Source: an uncultured Brevinema sp. (lineage in GTDB: Bacteria > Spirochaetota > Brevinematia > Brevinematales > Brevinemataceae). Taken from it: a stretch of 64,000 nucleotides of DNA. Shown piece after piece: positions 7,746-15,392 of the stretch. Position numbers and translations under genes: made by a program. The stretch covers positions 1-64,000 of the forward strand of contig CAMQVI010000003.1 in NCBI GenBank assembly GCA_947038195.1. The letters are read 5' to 3'. Numbering within the stretch: the first letter of the stretch is position 1; every line of letters starts with the position of its first letter. The notes beneath the pieces were generated by a model. It made no database searches. It saw only the letters and a program-made list of their open reading frames with translations, and was not told where the DNA came from.

Positions 7746-9197
7746 TTAAATATTATACGAATTCTTTATTAGAGTGTTTAGAGCGGCTGCTACGAATTCT
7801 ACCGTAGGTCCGACAATAACTTGTACACTAGTTTTAGATCCTTTAATAAGACCTGTAGCTACAGCTTTTACTTGGGCATCGTTTACGATATCAGAATCCA
7901 TTACTTCTAATCTAAGTCTTGTAGAACAGTTACTTACTAGAGTAATATTAGAGGCTCCACCGAGAGCAACCAATAATTTTTCAGCAAGTGCTGTATGCTT
8001 ATCACTACCAGAAGTACTAGTAATAGACACTTCTTCGTCCATTACATCGCGACCTAAGGTTTTTAAGTCAAATTTAACGATAAGAAAACGGAATAAAACA
8101 TAATAGATGACAAAGAATACAAGTCCTTGTGCAATAAGCATATAAGGCATGTTAGCCATAGGAAGACGGGAAGATAGTACGAAGTCTACCAATCCTGCGG
8201 AGAATCCAAATCCTGCTGTAAAACCAAAACTAGATGCAATAAACAAGGATAGTCCTGTTAATATAGCGTGTAATAGATATAAACCAGGAGCTAAAAACAT
8301 AAAAGCAAATTCAATAGGCTCTGTTATTCCTGTAAAGAAACTAGCGAAAGCTGCTGCTAAGAAAATAGATTTTACTTTAGCAGTGTTTTCGGGTTTAGCT
8401 GTGTGAATAAAAGCTAAGACAGCTCCTACCAATCCAAACATCATAATAGGGAAGAATCCAGCTTGGTACATTCCTGTAATCCCTCGTATTCCTGTTCCAG
8501 CCCAGAAATTACCGATATCATTAATACCAGCCACATCAAACCAAAATACAGAGTTGAGAGCGTGGTGTAATCCTACGGGAATAAGGAGTCTATTAAAGAA
8601 TCCAAATAATCCAGCCCCAACAGGACCTAATGATGATATGCTTATACCAAAGTTTACTAAAGCTCCGAATATAATTGGCCAGAGGTACATAAGAATAAAA
8701 GAAACTACAATCATAAAAGAAGCAGTGAGAATAGGCACTAATCTTTTTCCAGAGAAAAAGGCAAGAGCAAGAGGTAGTTCTGTTTTATAGAACTTATTAT
8801 AAGTTTCAGCAGCGACAACACCACATAAGATGCCAATAAATTGGTTTTCGATTTTTCCAAAAGCAGTAGACACTAATTCTGGTGCGATACCTTGTAAAGC
8901 TGCTACTGTTCCTGGGGCTAATAATGTAGTAATTACAAGCCATGCTACTAGTCCTGATAAAGCTGCAGGTCCATCCTGTTCTCTTGATAGTCCGAAGGCT
9001 ACACCGACAGCGAATAGGATACCCATATTGTCAATAAGAGCTGCGCCTGATTTAATTAAGAAAGCGGCAACAATACTGTTACTTCCCCAACCTGTAGGGT
9101 CTATCCAATACCCAATCCCCATCAAAACGGCTGCTGCAGGTAATACAGCTACAGGGACCATTAAAGATCGACCTAGTTTTTGTAAATATGTTAACAC
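7746..9197 (-). CDS. nagE: PTS EIIBC component, N-acetylglucosamine/glucose family
   Basis: Phosphotransferase-system permease that takes up and phosphorylates an N-acetylhexosamine or glucose. 483 residues: EIIC membrane domain (~1-375, about ten spans) followed by an EIIB domain (~400-483) with the phospho-accepting Cys424 in NCSTRLRLEV. No EIIA domain is fused, so a separate EIIA is needed. The start is GTG at 9195-9197, preceded by AGGAG at 6 bases; the ATG one base away is out of frame and meets a stop at once. Neighbouring nanE and the nan operon favour GlcNAc, but glucose or maltose-type specificity cannot be excluded. PtsI is encoded at 22443 in this window. Confidence 0.85.
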   Translation of the reverse strand: MLTYLQKLGRSLMVPVAVLPAAAVLMGIGYWIDPTGWGSNSIVAAFLIKSGAALIDNMGILFAVGVAFGLSREQDGPAALSGLVAWLVITTLLAPGTVAALQGIAPELVSTAFGKIENQFIGILCGVVAAETYNKFYKTELPLALAFFSGKRLVPILTASFMIVVSFILMYLWPIIFGALVNFGISISSLGPVGAGLFGFFNRLLIPVGLHHALNSVFWFDVAGINDIGNFWAGTGIRGITGMYQAGFFPIMMFGLVGAVLAFIHTAKPENTAKVKSIFLAAAFASFFTGITEPIEFAFMFLAPGLYLLHAILTGLSLFIASSFGFTAGFGFSAGLVDFVLSSRLPMANMPYMLIAQGLVFFVIYYVLFRFLIVKFDLKTLGRDVMDEEVSITSTSGSDKHTALAEKLLVALGGASNITLVSNCSTRLRLEVMDSDIVNDAQVKAVATGLIKGSKTSVQVIVGPTVEFVAAALNTLIKNSYNI

Positions 9198-9239
9198 ATA
9201 ACACTCCTAATTTATAATTATACATTATATATATATATA

Positions 9240-9268
9240 ATTATAAAGTTTTTTTTGTATATTGTCAA
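9240..9268 (-). promoter_or_regulatory. Promoter of the PTS EIIBC gene
   Basis: Consensus TTGACA (9263-9268) and TATAAT (9240-9245) on the minus strand with 17 bases between; one of the best promoters in the window. Confidence 0.7.
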
Positions 9269-9293
9269 ATTACGATTAATTAATAAAAAGATA

Positions 9294-9322
9294 TTGCAAA
9301 AACTTAAACTATTATATATAAT
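9294..9322 (+). promoter_or_regulatory. Promoter of the AAA-DUF4435 gene
   Basis: TTGCAA (9294-9299) and TATAAT (9317-9322) with 17 bases between, 18 bases before the ATG at 9341. The gene therefore forms its own single-gene unit, divergent from the PTS gene. Confidence 0.6.
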
Positions 9323-9340
9323 AAGATAAAGGGGATTTGA

Positions 9341-11122
9341 ATGACTAAAATAGAGTTTGAAAAGCTAATCGAAAATCAACTAGCCATCTTAGAAGATTTT
9401 TCTATTATGTGGGATAAGTATAAACCAGATTTTTTACTAGATGAAGTAAGAATAAAAGAAAATAAAGAAAATACCTTAAAATTAATAGATTTGTATAAAA
9501 AATTATCTAAAGAATTAATCCCTCTTCCTTATTATGCTTTTATTAAATCTCTTGGTATTCCTGATGGTAAAGATCCTAACCGTGTTTATTCTTTTGAAAC
9601 ACCAGCTGCTAAAGCTATAGAGCTTCTTACTTTTTTTGAACAAATAGGCTACGCTCGATCTCATGTCGCTATCATAGGTGCTAACGGTTCTGGGAAGACT
9701 TTTCTTATAAATCATCTTATGTCTCTCCAAGAAGAGGCGACTATTATTCCTGCTCATCGCTCCCTTAATATCCCTACTAATAAAGAAATACAGAGCATAG
9801 ACTACGATAAATTGAAACGATCTAAAAATGAACTCATAGGGAAATCTCACCCTGAAAACCACGCTCTATCCACTTACTCTCATTTATCTTTTTCCCATCT
9901 TATGTATCAAGCGATAGATGAACATATTATGTGTGCCACGAGAATGAGAAGGAATCAAGATAATCCCCAAAATCAAAAAGCTACTATTCTTGAAAAAACA
10001 GTAACTATTTGGAATACCTATATTACCCATAGAACACTTATTTATCATGATGAAGAAAGGGTTTTTAAAATTCAACACCCTGGTGGCTATTACGATATGG
10101 TACAAGCTAGTGATGGTGAGAAAATGCTCTTATTTCTCATCGTTCAAGTGCTATTGGCAAAAGAAAATACCCTTATTATTATTGATGAGCCCGAGATGTA
10201 CATTCATAGGGCTATTCTTAATAAATTGTGGGATAGATTGGAGCAAGAGCAAGATACCTGTATTTTTATTTATATGACCCATGATATTGAGTTTGTTACG
10301 ACGAGAACCTTTTCTAAACGTTTATGGCTTAGATCTTATGAATACCCTGTAAAATGGGATATGTATCCTATTTCTAATGAAGATATTCCAGAACATATTT
10401 TATTAGAAATGCTAGGAAGTAGAAGACCTGTTTTATTTTGTGAAGGAGATAGAAAGAGTAGTTTGGATAGACAAATTTACGAAATCCTCTTCCCTGAATA
10501 TACTATAAGAGCAGTGGGCTCCTGTTCTGAAGTAATATCCTACACGAAGGCTTTTAATAAAATTCCCAATATAAATATTAGTGCTCAAGGGATTATTGAT
10601 AGAGATCAAAGACCAGAAGATGAGATTAAGAATCTCAAAAAAATGAATATACATGTTCTTAATTACTCAGAAATAGAAAATGTCTTGTTAGAAAGAGAAT
10701 TACTTACTTTTCTCCTAAAAAAATGGGATGAAAAAATAAGTATAGAAGAAATAGAAAATGCTATTATGGATATTTTTAATATAGAGGGTGTTAAAGAATC
10801 TCTAGCTAAAGAGTATTGGAGAAATATCCTTATGTTCCAAATGCGTCAATTTATTTTGGACGGGACAGGGTCTTTAGACGATATGAAAAAAGAGATGAGT
10901 GGCTTGTTTGATAATCTAAGTGATGATAAATTGTATTTAGATAAATTAGCAGAATTTAATGAGATCAATGATTATGATGCTCTTTTAAAAGTTTACAATG
11001 AAAAAGACCTTCATCACAAAACGAAAATCCAGCATTATCAAGCGAGGGCTTTGAAATTTTTAAAGAAAAATCGCAATCATGAAATTATCAAAAAACTCAG
11101 AAATAAAATAAGTGATTTTTAA
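9341..11122 (+). CDS. AAA ATPase fused to a DUF4435/TOPRIM-like domain (PARIS/OLD-like, possible anti-phage)
   Basis: 593 residues. N-terminal ABC-type AAA domain: Walker A GANGSGKT at 113-120, signature ASDGEK at 256-261, Walker B LIIIDEPE with Asp282/Glu283, and switch His314 in YMTHDIEF. The C-terminal part begins with VLFCEGDRKSS (~364-374, Glu368), then IIDRDQ (Asp420, Asp422) and NYSEIENVLL (~441-450), the acidic pattern of DUF4435/TOPRIM-type nucleases. In the PARIS defence system an AAA ATPase (AriA) and a DUF4435 nuclease (AriB) are separate or fused, and OLD-family proteins have a similar plan. Own promoter and own terminator, with unrelated metabolic genes on both sides, as expected of an acquired defence gene. 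The defence role is inferred; DNA repair is an alternative. Confidence 0.75.
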   Translation: MTKIEFEKLIENQLAILEDFSIMWDKYKPDFLLDEVRIKENKENTLKLIDLYKKLSKELIPLPYYAFIKSLGIPDGKDPNRVYSFETPAAKAIELLTFFEQIGYARSHVAIIGANGSGKTFLINHLMSLQEEATIIPAHRSLNIPTNKEIQSIDYDKLKRSKNELIGKSHPENHALSTYSHLSFSHLMYQAIDEHIMCATRMRRNQDNPQNQKATILEKTVTIWNTYITHRTLIYHDEERVFKIQHPGGYYDMVQASDGEKMLLFLIVQVLLAKENTLIIIDEPEMYIHRAILNKLWDRLEQEQDTCIFIYMTHDIEFVTTRTFSKRLWLRSYEYPVKWDMYPISNEDIPEHILLEMLGSRRPVLFCEGDRKSSLDRQIYEILFPEYTIRAVGSCSEVISYTKAFNKIPNINISAQGIIDRDQRPEDEIKNLKKMNIHVLNYSEIENVLLERELLTFLLKKWDEKISIEEIENAIMDIFNIEGVKESLAKEYWRNILMFQMRQFILDGTGSLDDMKKEMSGLFDNLSDDKLYLDKLAEFNEINDYDALLKVYNEKDLHHKTKIQHYQARALKFLKKNRNHEIIKKLRNKISDF

Positions 11123-11126
11123 AATA

Positions 11127-11159
11127 ATGCCACCTAAAAATAGGTGGCATGTTTTTTTT
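11127..11159. terminator. Shared terminator between AAA-DUF4435 and the SDR gene
   Basis: ATGCCACCT (11127-11135) pairs with AGGTGGCAT (11142-11150) followed by G and eight T. It begins 5 bases after the plus-strand stop; the minus-strand SDR stop codon touches its T run. Confidence 0.85.
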
Positions 11160-11877
11160 AACCGTCTTGTTTGGTGGGGGTTAGTGCCACTTCTCTAACA
11201 CAAACGTTTTGAGGTTGGGAATAGATATAAGAAATAGCATTGGCAATATCCTCAGCTGCTAAACCTTCTACCATGTCTTCTTTCCATTTTAGGTAACCAT
11301 CGACGATACCTTTATCGGTAGTATGCTCCATAAGCTCTGTTTCTACGACTCCAGGAGCTACAACACTAACTCTAACATTAGAAGCACAGACTTCTTGTCG
11401 TATTGTTTCACTAATAGCGTGGACAGCAAATTTAGTACCACAGTAAATAGCGTGATTTCCGAAAGTCTTTTTTCCAGCTATGGAGCTAATATTAATAATA
11501 GTACCTGTGTTTCTCGTAGTCATTCCTTTTAGGACGAGGTGTATTCCATTGAGGAGGCCTTTAACGTTGACATCGATCATGGTATTCCATTCTGCAATGT
11601 CTTGTGTTTCGGGGTGTCCAAGAAGCATTACTCCAGCATTGTTTACGAGACAATCTACATCTCCATAAAGAGCTTCTGCTTCTTTTATGGCTGATCTAAA
11701 AGATTCTACATCTAAAACGTCTACCTTACGACATAGGGTGTTAGGGAGCTTGAGGGCTTCCATTCTTTCTACACGGCGTGCCAATAAGAGTAAAGGATGT
11801 CCTGCTGCTGACAATTTTTTAGCTGTAGCTTCACCTATACCAGAGCTAGCTCCTGTGATGACAATTAATTTCTTCAT
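11158..11877 (-). CDS. Short-chain dehydrogenase/reductase (SDR) family oxidoreductase
   Basis: 239 residues, classical SDR with an N-terminal Rossmann fold: TGASSGIG (~8-15) for the cofactor, NNAG (~79-82), catalytic Ser in INISSIAG (~131-138) and Y-x-x-x-K in YCGTK (~148-152). The ARR following beta strand 2 favours NADP(H). Substrate is not evident; related enzymes include YdfG-type hydroxy acid dehydrogenases. It is a single-gene unit with its own promoter and GGAG before the ATG. Confidence 0.85.
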   Translation of the reverse strand: MKKLIVITGASSGIGEATAKKLSAAGHPLLLLARRVERMEALKLPNTLCRKVDVLDVESFRSAIKEAEALYGDVDCLVNNAGVMLLGHPETQDIAEWNTMIDVNVKGLLNGIHLVLKGMTTRNTGTIINISSIAGKKTFGNHAIYCGTKFAVHAISETIRQEVCASNVRVSVVAPGVVETELMEHTTDKGIVDGYLKWKEDMVEGLAAEDIANAISYIYSQPQNVCVREVALTPTKQDG

Positions 11878-11908
11878 ATAAAATCTCCGTAATATTTGTT
11901 CTTACTAA

Positions 11909-11937
11909 ATTATAATGTATTTTAGGTAATATGTAAA
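11909..11937 (-). promoter_or_regulatory. Promoter of the SDR gene
   Basis: TTTACA (11932-11937) and TATAAT (11909-11914) on the minus strand, 17 bases apart. Confidence 0.55.
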
Positions 11938-11940
11938 TGA

Positions 11941-11969
11941 TTAACAAAAACTAAAAAATATAGTATACT
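11941..11969 (+). promoter_or_regulatory. Promoter of the DUF1232 gene
   Basis: TTAACA (11941-11946) and TATACT (11964-11969) with 17 bases between. It overlaps back to back with the SDR promoter. Confidence 0.5.
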
Positions 11970-11990
11970 TTAAACATAAAAGGAACTAAT

Positions 11991-12980
11991 ATGCCCATTA
12001 AAAAATTATTTTCTGTAACAAAAAACAGTTCGGATGATTTTGATAAAAAATATTTTTCTAAGATGAAAGAATATTTTATAAAATTCCAAAAAGATAGCTT
12101 ATCCCCGAAAGAGTTAGTAGAAGGGGAAGAAAAAAGTGTGCATTTGGGAGAGCAGATAGAAAACTTCAAACTACTTCTCAGTATGGCGAGGGATTATTTT
12201 AGTGGGCGATTCCCTGATATAGATAAATCTATCTTAATACAGTTAATCGCGGTGATTATTTATGTTGTTAGCCCCATAGATGCGATACCTGACTATATTC
12301 CTGTTTTGGGTTATTTGGATGATATTGCGATTGTGGCGTGGTTTTTTAAGAATCAAAAAACACTGGTTCTCTCTTATAAGACGATGAAAATGAGTATAGA
12401 AAAAGTAATAGATAAAAATATAGAGTATAGAGTAGGTAGTTGGATAGATAGTATGAAACTGAAAATAAGGGCAAGGTTTCAATCTCTAGGTTTTCAGATT
12501 CTTTTAGAATTGGTTTTTTTTGCTTCTATGATAGGGGCTCTTCATTATAACCCTCAGTTCCCTGCTCTTAAAATAACCTATGGCTATATTGTTGGGAGAT
12601 TGCTGTGGGCTATTATTCATTCTGGGGTGAAAAACTTTAAATTTTTGAATGAAATAGAATTTTTTACCGTTAGTAAATTCTTTTACTATCTAAGAGAAAC
12701 GAAAAACATTAAAGATAGTTTTAAGAAAAACGCCCTCAATTTTTATGAGTATAACTATCAAAAACACCTTTCTGCTTCTGCTCAAATAGCGCACAAGGCT
12801 GGGAGTGTTCTTACCCTTACCCCTAGTAGTTTAGAGATTTTTGAAAAAATATATAAGTCCGTCTATAAAAATATGAAAATATTTCTTTTTAAAGAAGTAC
12901 AGGTACTAGTGGTTTTTATTTGTTTATATTATATTGCTGTTCAAGTAATACGGTACTACTCTTTTAAGCTCATGGGCTAG
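11991..12980 (+). CDS. DUF1232 domain membrane protein
   Basis: 329 residues. A DUF1232 motif covers ~70-120, with the conserved VSPIDAIPDYIPVLGYLDD. An acidic and basic N-terminal arm precedes it, and two or three further hydrophobic helices follow (~165-185, ~290-315). DUF1232 proteins are small membrane proteins of unknown function; this one is longer than usual because of a C-terminal extension that I do not recognise. AAAGGAA precedes the ATG. The next gene follows at 57 bases and may be in the same transcript. Confidence 0.65.
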   Translation: MPIKKLFSVTKNSSDDFDKKYFSKMKEYFIKFQKDSLSPKELVEGEEKSVHLGEQIENFKLLLSMARDYFSGRFPDIDKSILIQLIAVIIYVVSPIDAIPDYIPVLGYLDDIAIVAWFFKNQKTLVLSYKTMKMSIEKVIDKNIEYRVGSWIDSMKLKIRARFQSLGFQILLELVFFASMIGALHYNPQFPALKITYGYIVGRLLWAIIHSGVKNFKFLNEIEFFTVSKFFYYLRETKNIKDSFKKNALNFYEYNYQKHLSASAQIAHKAGSVLTLTPSSLEIFEKIYKSVYKNMKIFLFKEVQVLVVFICLYYIAVQVIRYYSFKLMG

Positions 12981-13036
12981 TAGGTAAAAGATATAAAAAC
13001 TCAAAATTAATTGAAAATAAAAACAAGGAGTGTTTC

Positions 13037-13369
13037 ATGGGTCAAATATACGCTTTATTAATAGCTTTTGGTATTATTACTAGTTCTGGAGGTATTACCC
13101 CTGATATTAAAACAGAATACCGATTTACCACCTCTGGAGTAGATACAATAAGAGGGTCGGATTCTGATTACTATATCAACCAGAATACGATAACGAAATC
13201 GGGACTAACGGTCTATCGTTGGGAAGGTTCTACCATTTATGATAGTAGTGGGGTGGCTGTCTTTGATAAAAGGGGGGATGGGCTTTATGAAATGGCAACA
13301 GGAGTTAGCTACAGGGTCACTTCTTATACCATAACTAAAAATGGACAAGTAATTCTCAATCTAAGATAA
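13037..13369 (+). CDS. Small hypothetical protein, beta-rich, possibly exported
   Basis: 110 residues, not recognised. A short hydrophobic N terminus (residues 1-20) could be a weak signal peptide. The rest alternates Tyr/Thr/Ser strands with Gly/Asp turns (for example TIYDSSGVAVFDKRGDGLYE), suggesting a small beta-sandwich or repeat fold like that of surface proteins. AAGGAG lies at normal distance before the ATG. A bidirectional terminator follows at 13444. Confidence 0.55.
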   Translation: MGQIYALLIAFGIITSSGGITPDIKTEYRFTTSGVDTIRGSDSDYYINQNTITKSGLTVYRWEGSTIYDSSGVAVFDKRGDGLYEMATGVSYRVTSYTITKNGQVILNLR

Positions 13370-13387
13370 ATGGCTATTTATTTTTTG

Positions 13388-13480
13388 TGAGGGATTTTTA
13401 AGTAAATTTTATGAAAAAGTAGAGTAAAGAAGATAGAGGATATAAAAAAGCCTTCTCATTTTTAGAGAAGGCTTTTTTTG
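13388..13480. repeat. Direct repeat copy 1 with terminator
   Basis: About 90 bases matching 15294-15375 along their length, with the core TTTTTAAGTAAATTTTAT and an identical terminator hairpin. Copy 1 has a few more bases between the two parts. Together with copy 2 it flanks the pyruvyl-transferase-like gene and a gene remnant. Confidence 0.65.
13444..13480. terminator. Bidirectional terminator
   Basis: AAAAAAGCCTTCTC pairs with GAGAAGGCTTTTTT around the loop ATTTTTA. It ends the plus-strand small gene and could end minus-strand transcripts from the cassette. The hairpin is identical in bases to the one at 15341. Confidence 0.85.
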
Positions 13481-13497
13481 TATTTATCCAGAGAAGA

Positions 13498-13662
13498 TTA
13501 TTGTCTATCAAGGATAGTAGAATTTTTTTGAAAATTATAGATGGGGGTTGTAATAACAGCATTTCCTTTTTTAGATTTATTATATATTTCTTTTCTATTA
13601 GCCCTAGCGATGATAATAATATAAATTATCCATTGATAATAATTTCTTAATATTTTAGTAGA
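13498..13662 (-). pseudogene. Possible remnant of a protein C-terminus
   Basis: A 54-codon open frame on the minus strand without a usable start codon. Its translation is protein-like, with a hydrophobic stretch (YYQWIIYIIIIARANRKE) then a polar tail ending in NFQKNSTILDRQ and a stop at 13498. It lies inside the repeat-flanked cassette, downstream of the pyruvyl-transferase-like gene. I read it as the end of a lost surface-polysaccharide or membrane gene, but chance in AT-rich DNA is possible. The rest of 13663-13769 shows nothing. Confidence 0.3.
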
Positions 13663-13769
13663 TTACAAACAAGAAGCAGATATTTTAAACTATAAAATAA
13701 ATCTCACAAATCTTTTTACTAAGTGGAGATCCTGTTAAAATAACTGAAAAATAAGACTTTTAAAGTATC

Positions 13770-15080
13770 CTACTTGGATTCTCCTCTCATAATACGGTTC
13801 TTTATAGCCTTTAACAACTGTTTAATACCACCTTTTATGCCTATATTATTATTTTCAATATATTCTTCCACGGATGGCTTGTAAAAATGGTAATTAAATT
13901 TTGCATAACAAAATTGAGAGAATTTATCTACATTATTCATTACAAGTGAGGGTTGCTCAATAGATTCTATAGTGGTATCCGTTATATAGTTATCTAAATC
14001 AATATGATTCTTTAGAAGCCATTTTATATAATTATTATATAAAGAATTATATTCTGTATTCATTAAATCATAATTACACTCACTATATAGTTTTTCGACA
14101 TCTATTTCTGTATGTAATAATTCTGGACGATATGGGATAGAATATAATTCACACATTTCACGAGCACGAGAATCTTTATTCATAACGACTGTAGGTATAC
14201 CAGCATTTAATGCAGCTATACCGCCATGCATTCTTGATCCTAGAAGAAATGTGAAATTTTTCAAATAATCCTGCCATTCTTTAATATTTGAAAATGCTCT
14301 ATAATTACCTTTTATAAAAGCTTCAATATCAAGACCGTGATAGTCTCGGAAATTGTTTAACAGGTTTTTCGTATCAAAGTACTGCGCTTCAATAAATTCA
14401 AATTCATCTTGTAATACATAGCCTCGATGAAACTCATGAATATTTTTGATATTTAAATAGCTTCCCCCAACAGCAAAGCTGAAATTGTCATCAAAAGGTT
14501 TTTTTGATATAATTCTATCTGGTCCTGTTTCAAAAAAAGAAGGACACCCCACAGCCTCAGCATTAAATATACCTAACTGATTTAACACTTCTACTGTAAA
14601 ATCCCCTCTAACTCCGATAGATTCAGTTAATGAAGCTAATTCTTGGAAAAATATAACTCTTTGTGGACTAATTTGTTTATAGAAAGAACTATCATCCCCA
14701 GTAAAACAATTAGCCCCTAAAGAGGTTATGATAATTGGTTTTTTTATCTTTTTTAAAAATTTTATAATATTTTCAAAAGGTAATTCATAACCATAAGATT
14801 CTGATACTCTAATTTGATCTTGCATAACTAAAATAACATGAGAATTGTTATTATTAATATAATCTGTATCTTTATCTGTTTGTGAATAATCATATGTGAA
14901 AATATTCTTAATCTCATCAGGTCTTATAAATTTCTTATACAATAAATTTATAAGAGAATAAGAAATATAAGAATTCCCTGTATTTCCCGCTACTGTTTTT
15001 TCAAAATCCTCTACTGAAAGTATGTCATTTTTATCATAGCATAAATTAGTATTCAAAAAAAATGGATTTAATATTTTCAA
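13770..15080 (-). CDS. Polysaccharide pyruvyl transferase family protein
   Basis: 436 residues of the PF04230-type family, which transfers pyruvyl or related groups in surface polysaccharide synthesis. The hallmark GSRMHGGIAALNAGIPTVV lies near 283-301, with a preceding GVRGDFTVEVLNQLG (~157-171) typical of the N-terminal lobe. The start is TTG at 15078-15080 with AGGAG at 6 bases; no in-frame ATG fits. It is isolated on the minus strand, more AT-rich than its neighbours, and lies between two near-identical direct repeats carrying terminators, which suggests gain by recombination. Donor and acceptor glycan are unknown. Confidence 0.75.
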   Translation of the reverse strand: MKILNPFFLNTNLCYDKNDILSVEDFEKTVAGNTGNSYISYSLINLLYKKFIRPDEIKNIFTYDYSQTDKDTDYINNNNSHVILVMQDQIRVSESYGYELPFENIIKFLKKIKKPIIITSLGANCFTGDDSSFYKQISPQRVIFFQELASLTESIGVRGDFTVEVLNQLGIFNAEAVGCPSFFETGPDRIISKKPFDDNFSFAVGGSYLNIKNIHEFHRGYVLQDEFEFIEAQYFDTKNLLNNFRDYHGLDIEAFIKGNYRAFSNIKEWQDYLKNFTFLLGSRMHGGIAALNAGIPTVVMNKDSRAREMCELYSIPYRPELLHTEIDVEKLYSECNYDLMNTEYNSLYNNYIKWLLKNHIDLDNYITDTTIESIEQPSLVMNNVDKFSQFCYAKFNYHFYKPSVEEYIENNNIGIKGGIKQLLKAIKNRIMRGESK

Positions 15081-15293
15081 TTTTCACTCCTAGCATAGTT
15101 GTTATAAATATATTATATGATATATAACTAATATATAATTATTTCTATATCATAAATTCGCAATTCTATATCAAATAATAACTTAGGTTGTTAGTCCCTT
15201 TTTGATATTTCCAACTTTCTTTTTTTTTCAACTCTACTGTTAGCTACCCTTGTCTCTATGTAAAGCATGCAACTAATTATATATTAGCTGTAA
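15081..15293. other. Gene-free AT-rich stretch inside the cassette
   Basis: About 210 bases upstream of the pyruvyl-transferase-like gene. It contains a minus-strand TATAAT near 15105 that could be its -10 box without a clear -35, and long T runs; I see no gene or RNA. Confidence 0.4.
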
Positions 15294-15375
15294 TGAGAAA
15301 TTTTTAAGTAAATTTTATAAATAAGGTAAATAGATGATATAAAAAAGCCTTCTCATTTTTAGAGAAGGCTTTTTT
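15294..15375. repeat. Direct repeat copy 2 with terminator
   Basis: Second copy of the repeat at 13388-13480, ending in the same hairpin. Copy 2 is three bases from the end of its similarity at GGGGG and lies 17 bases from the stop of the exported-protein gene at 15393, for which it supplies the terminator. Confidence 0.65.
15341..15375 (-). terminator. Terminator of the exported protein gene
   Basis: AAAAAAGCCTTCTC (15341-15354) and GAGAAGGCTTTTT (15362-15374) form a bidirectional hairpin identical to that at 13444; on the minus strand the stem is followed by TTTTTT. Confidence 0.85.
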
Positions 15376-15392
15376 GGGGGAGTTGTAGGATT

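Noticed and set aside
8830..9201. Long plus-strand frames inside the PTS gene
   Set aside because: Antisense shadows of a strongly conserved EIIC coding region.
9341..11122. Prophage or transposon-borne origin of the AAA gene
   Set aside because: No integrase, transposase, att-like repeats or tRNA nearby.
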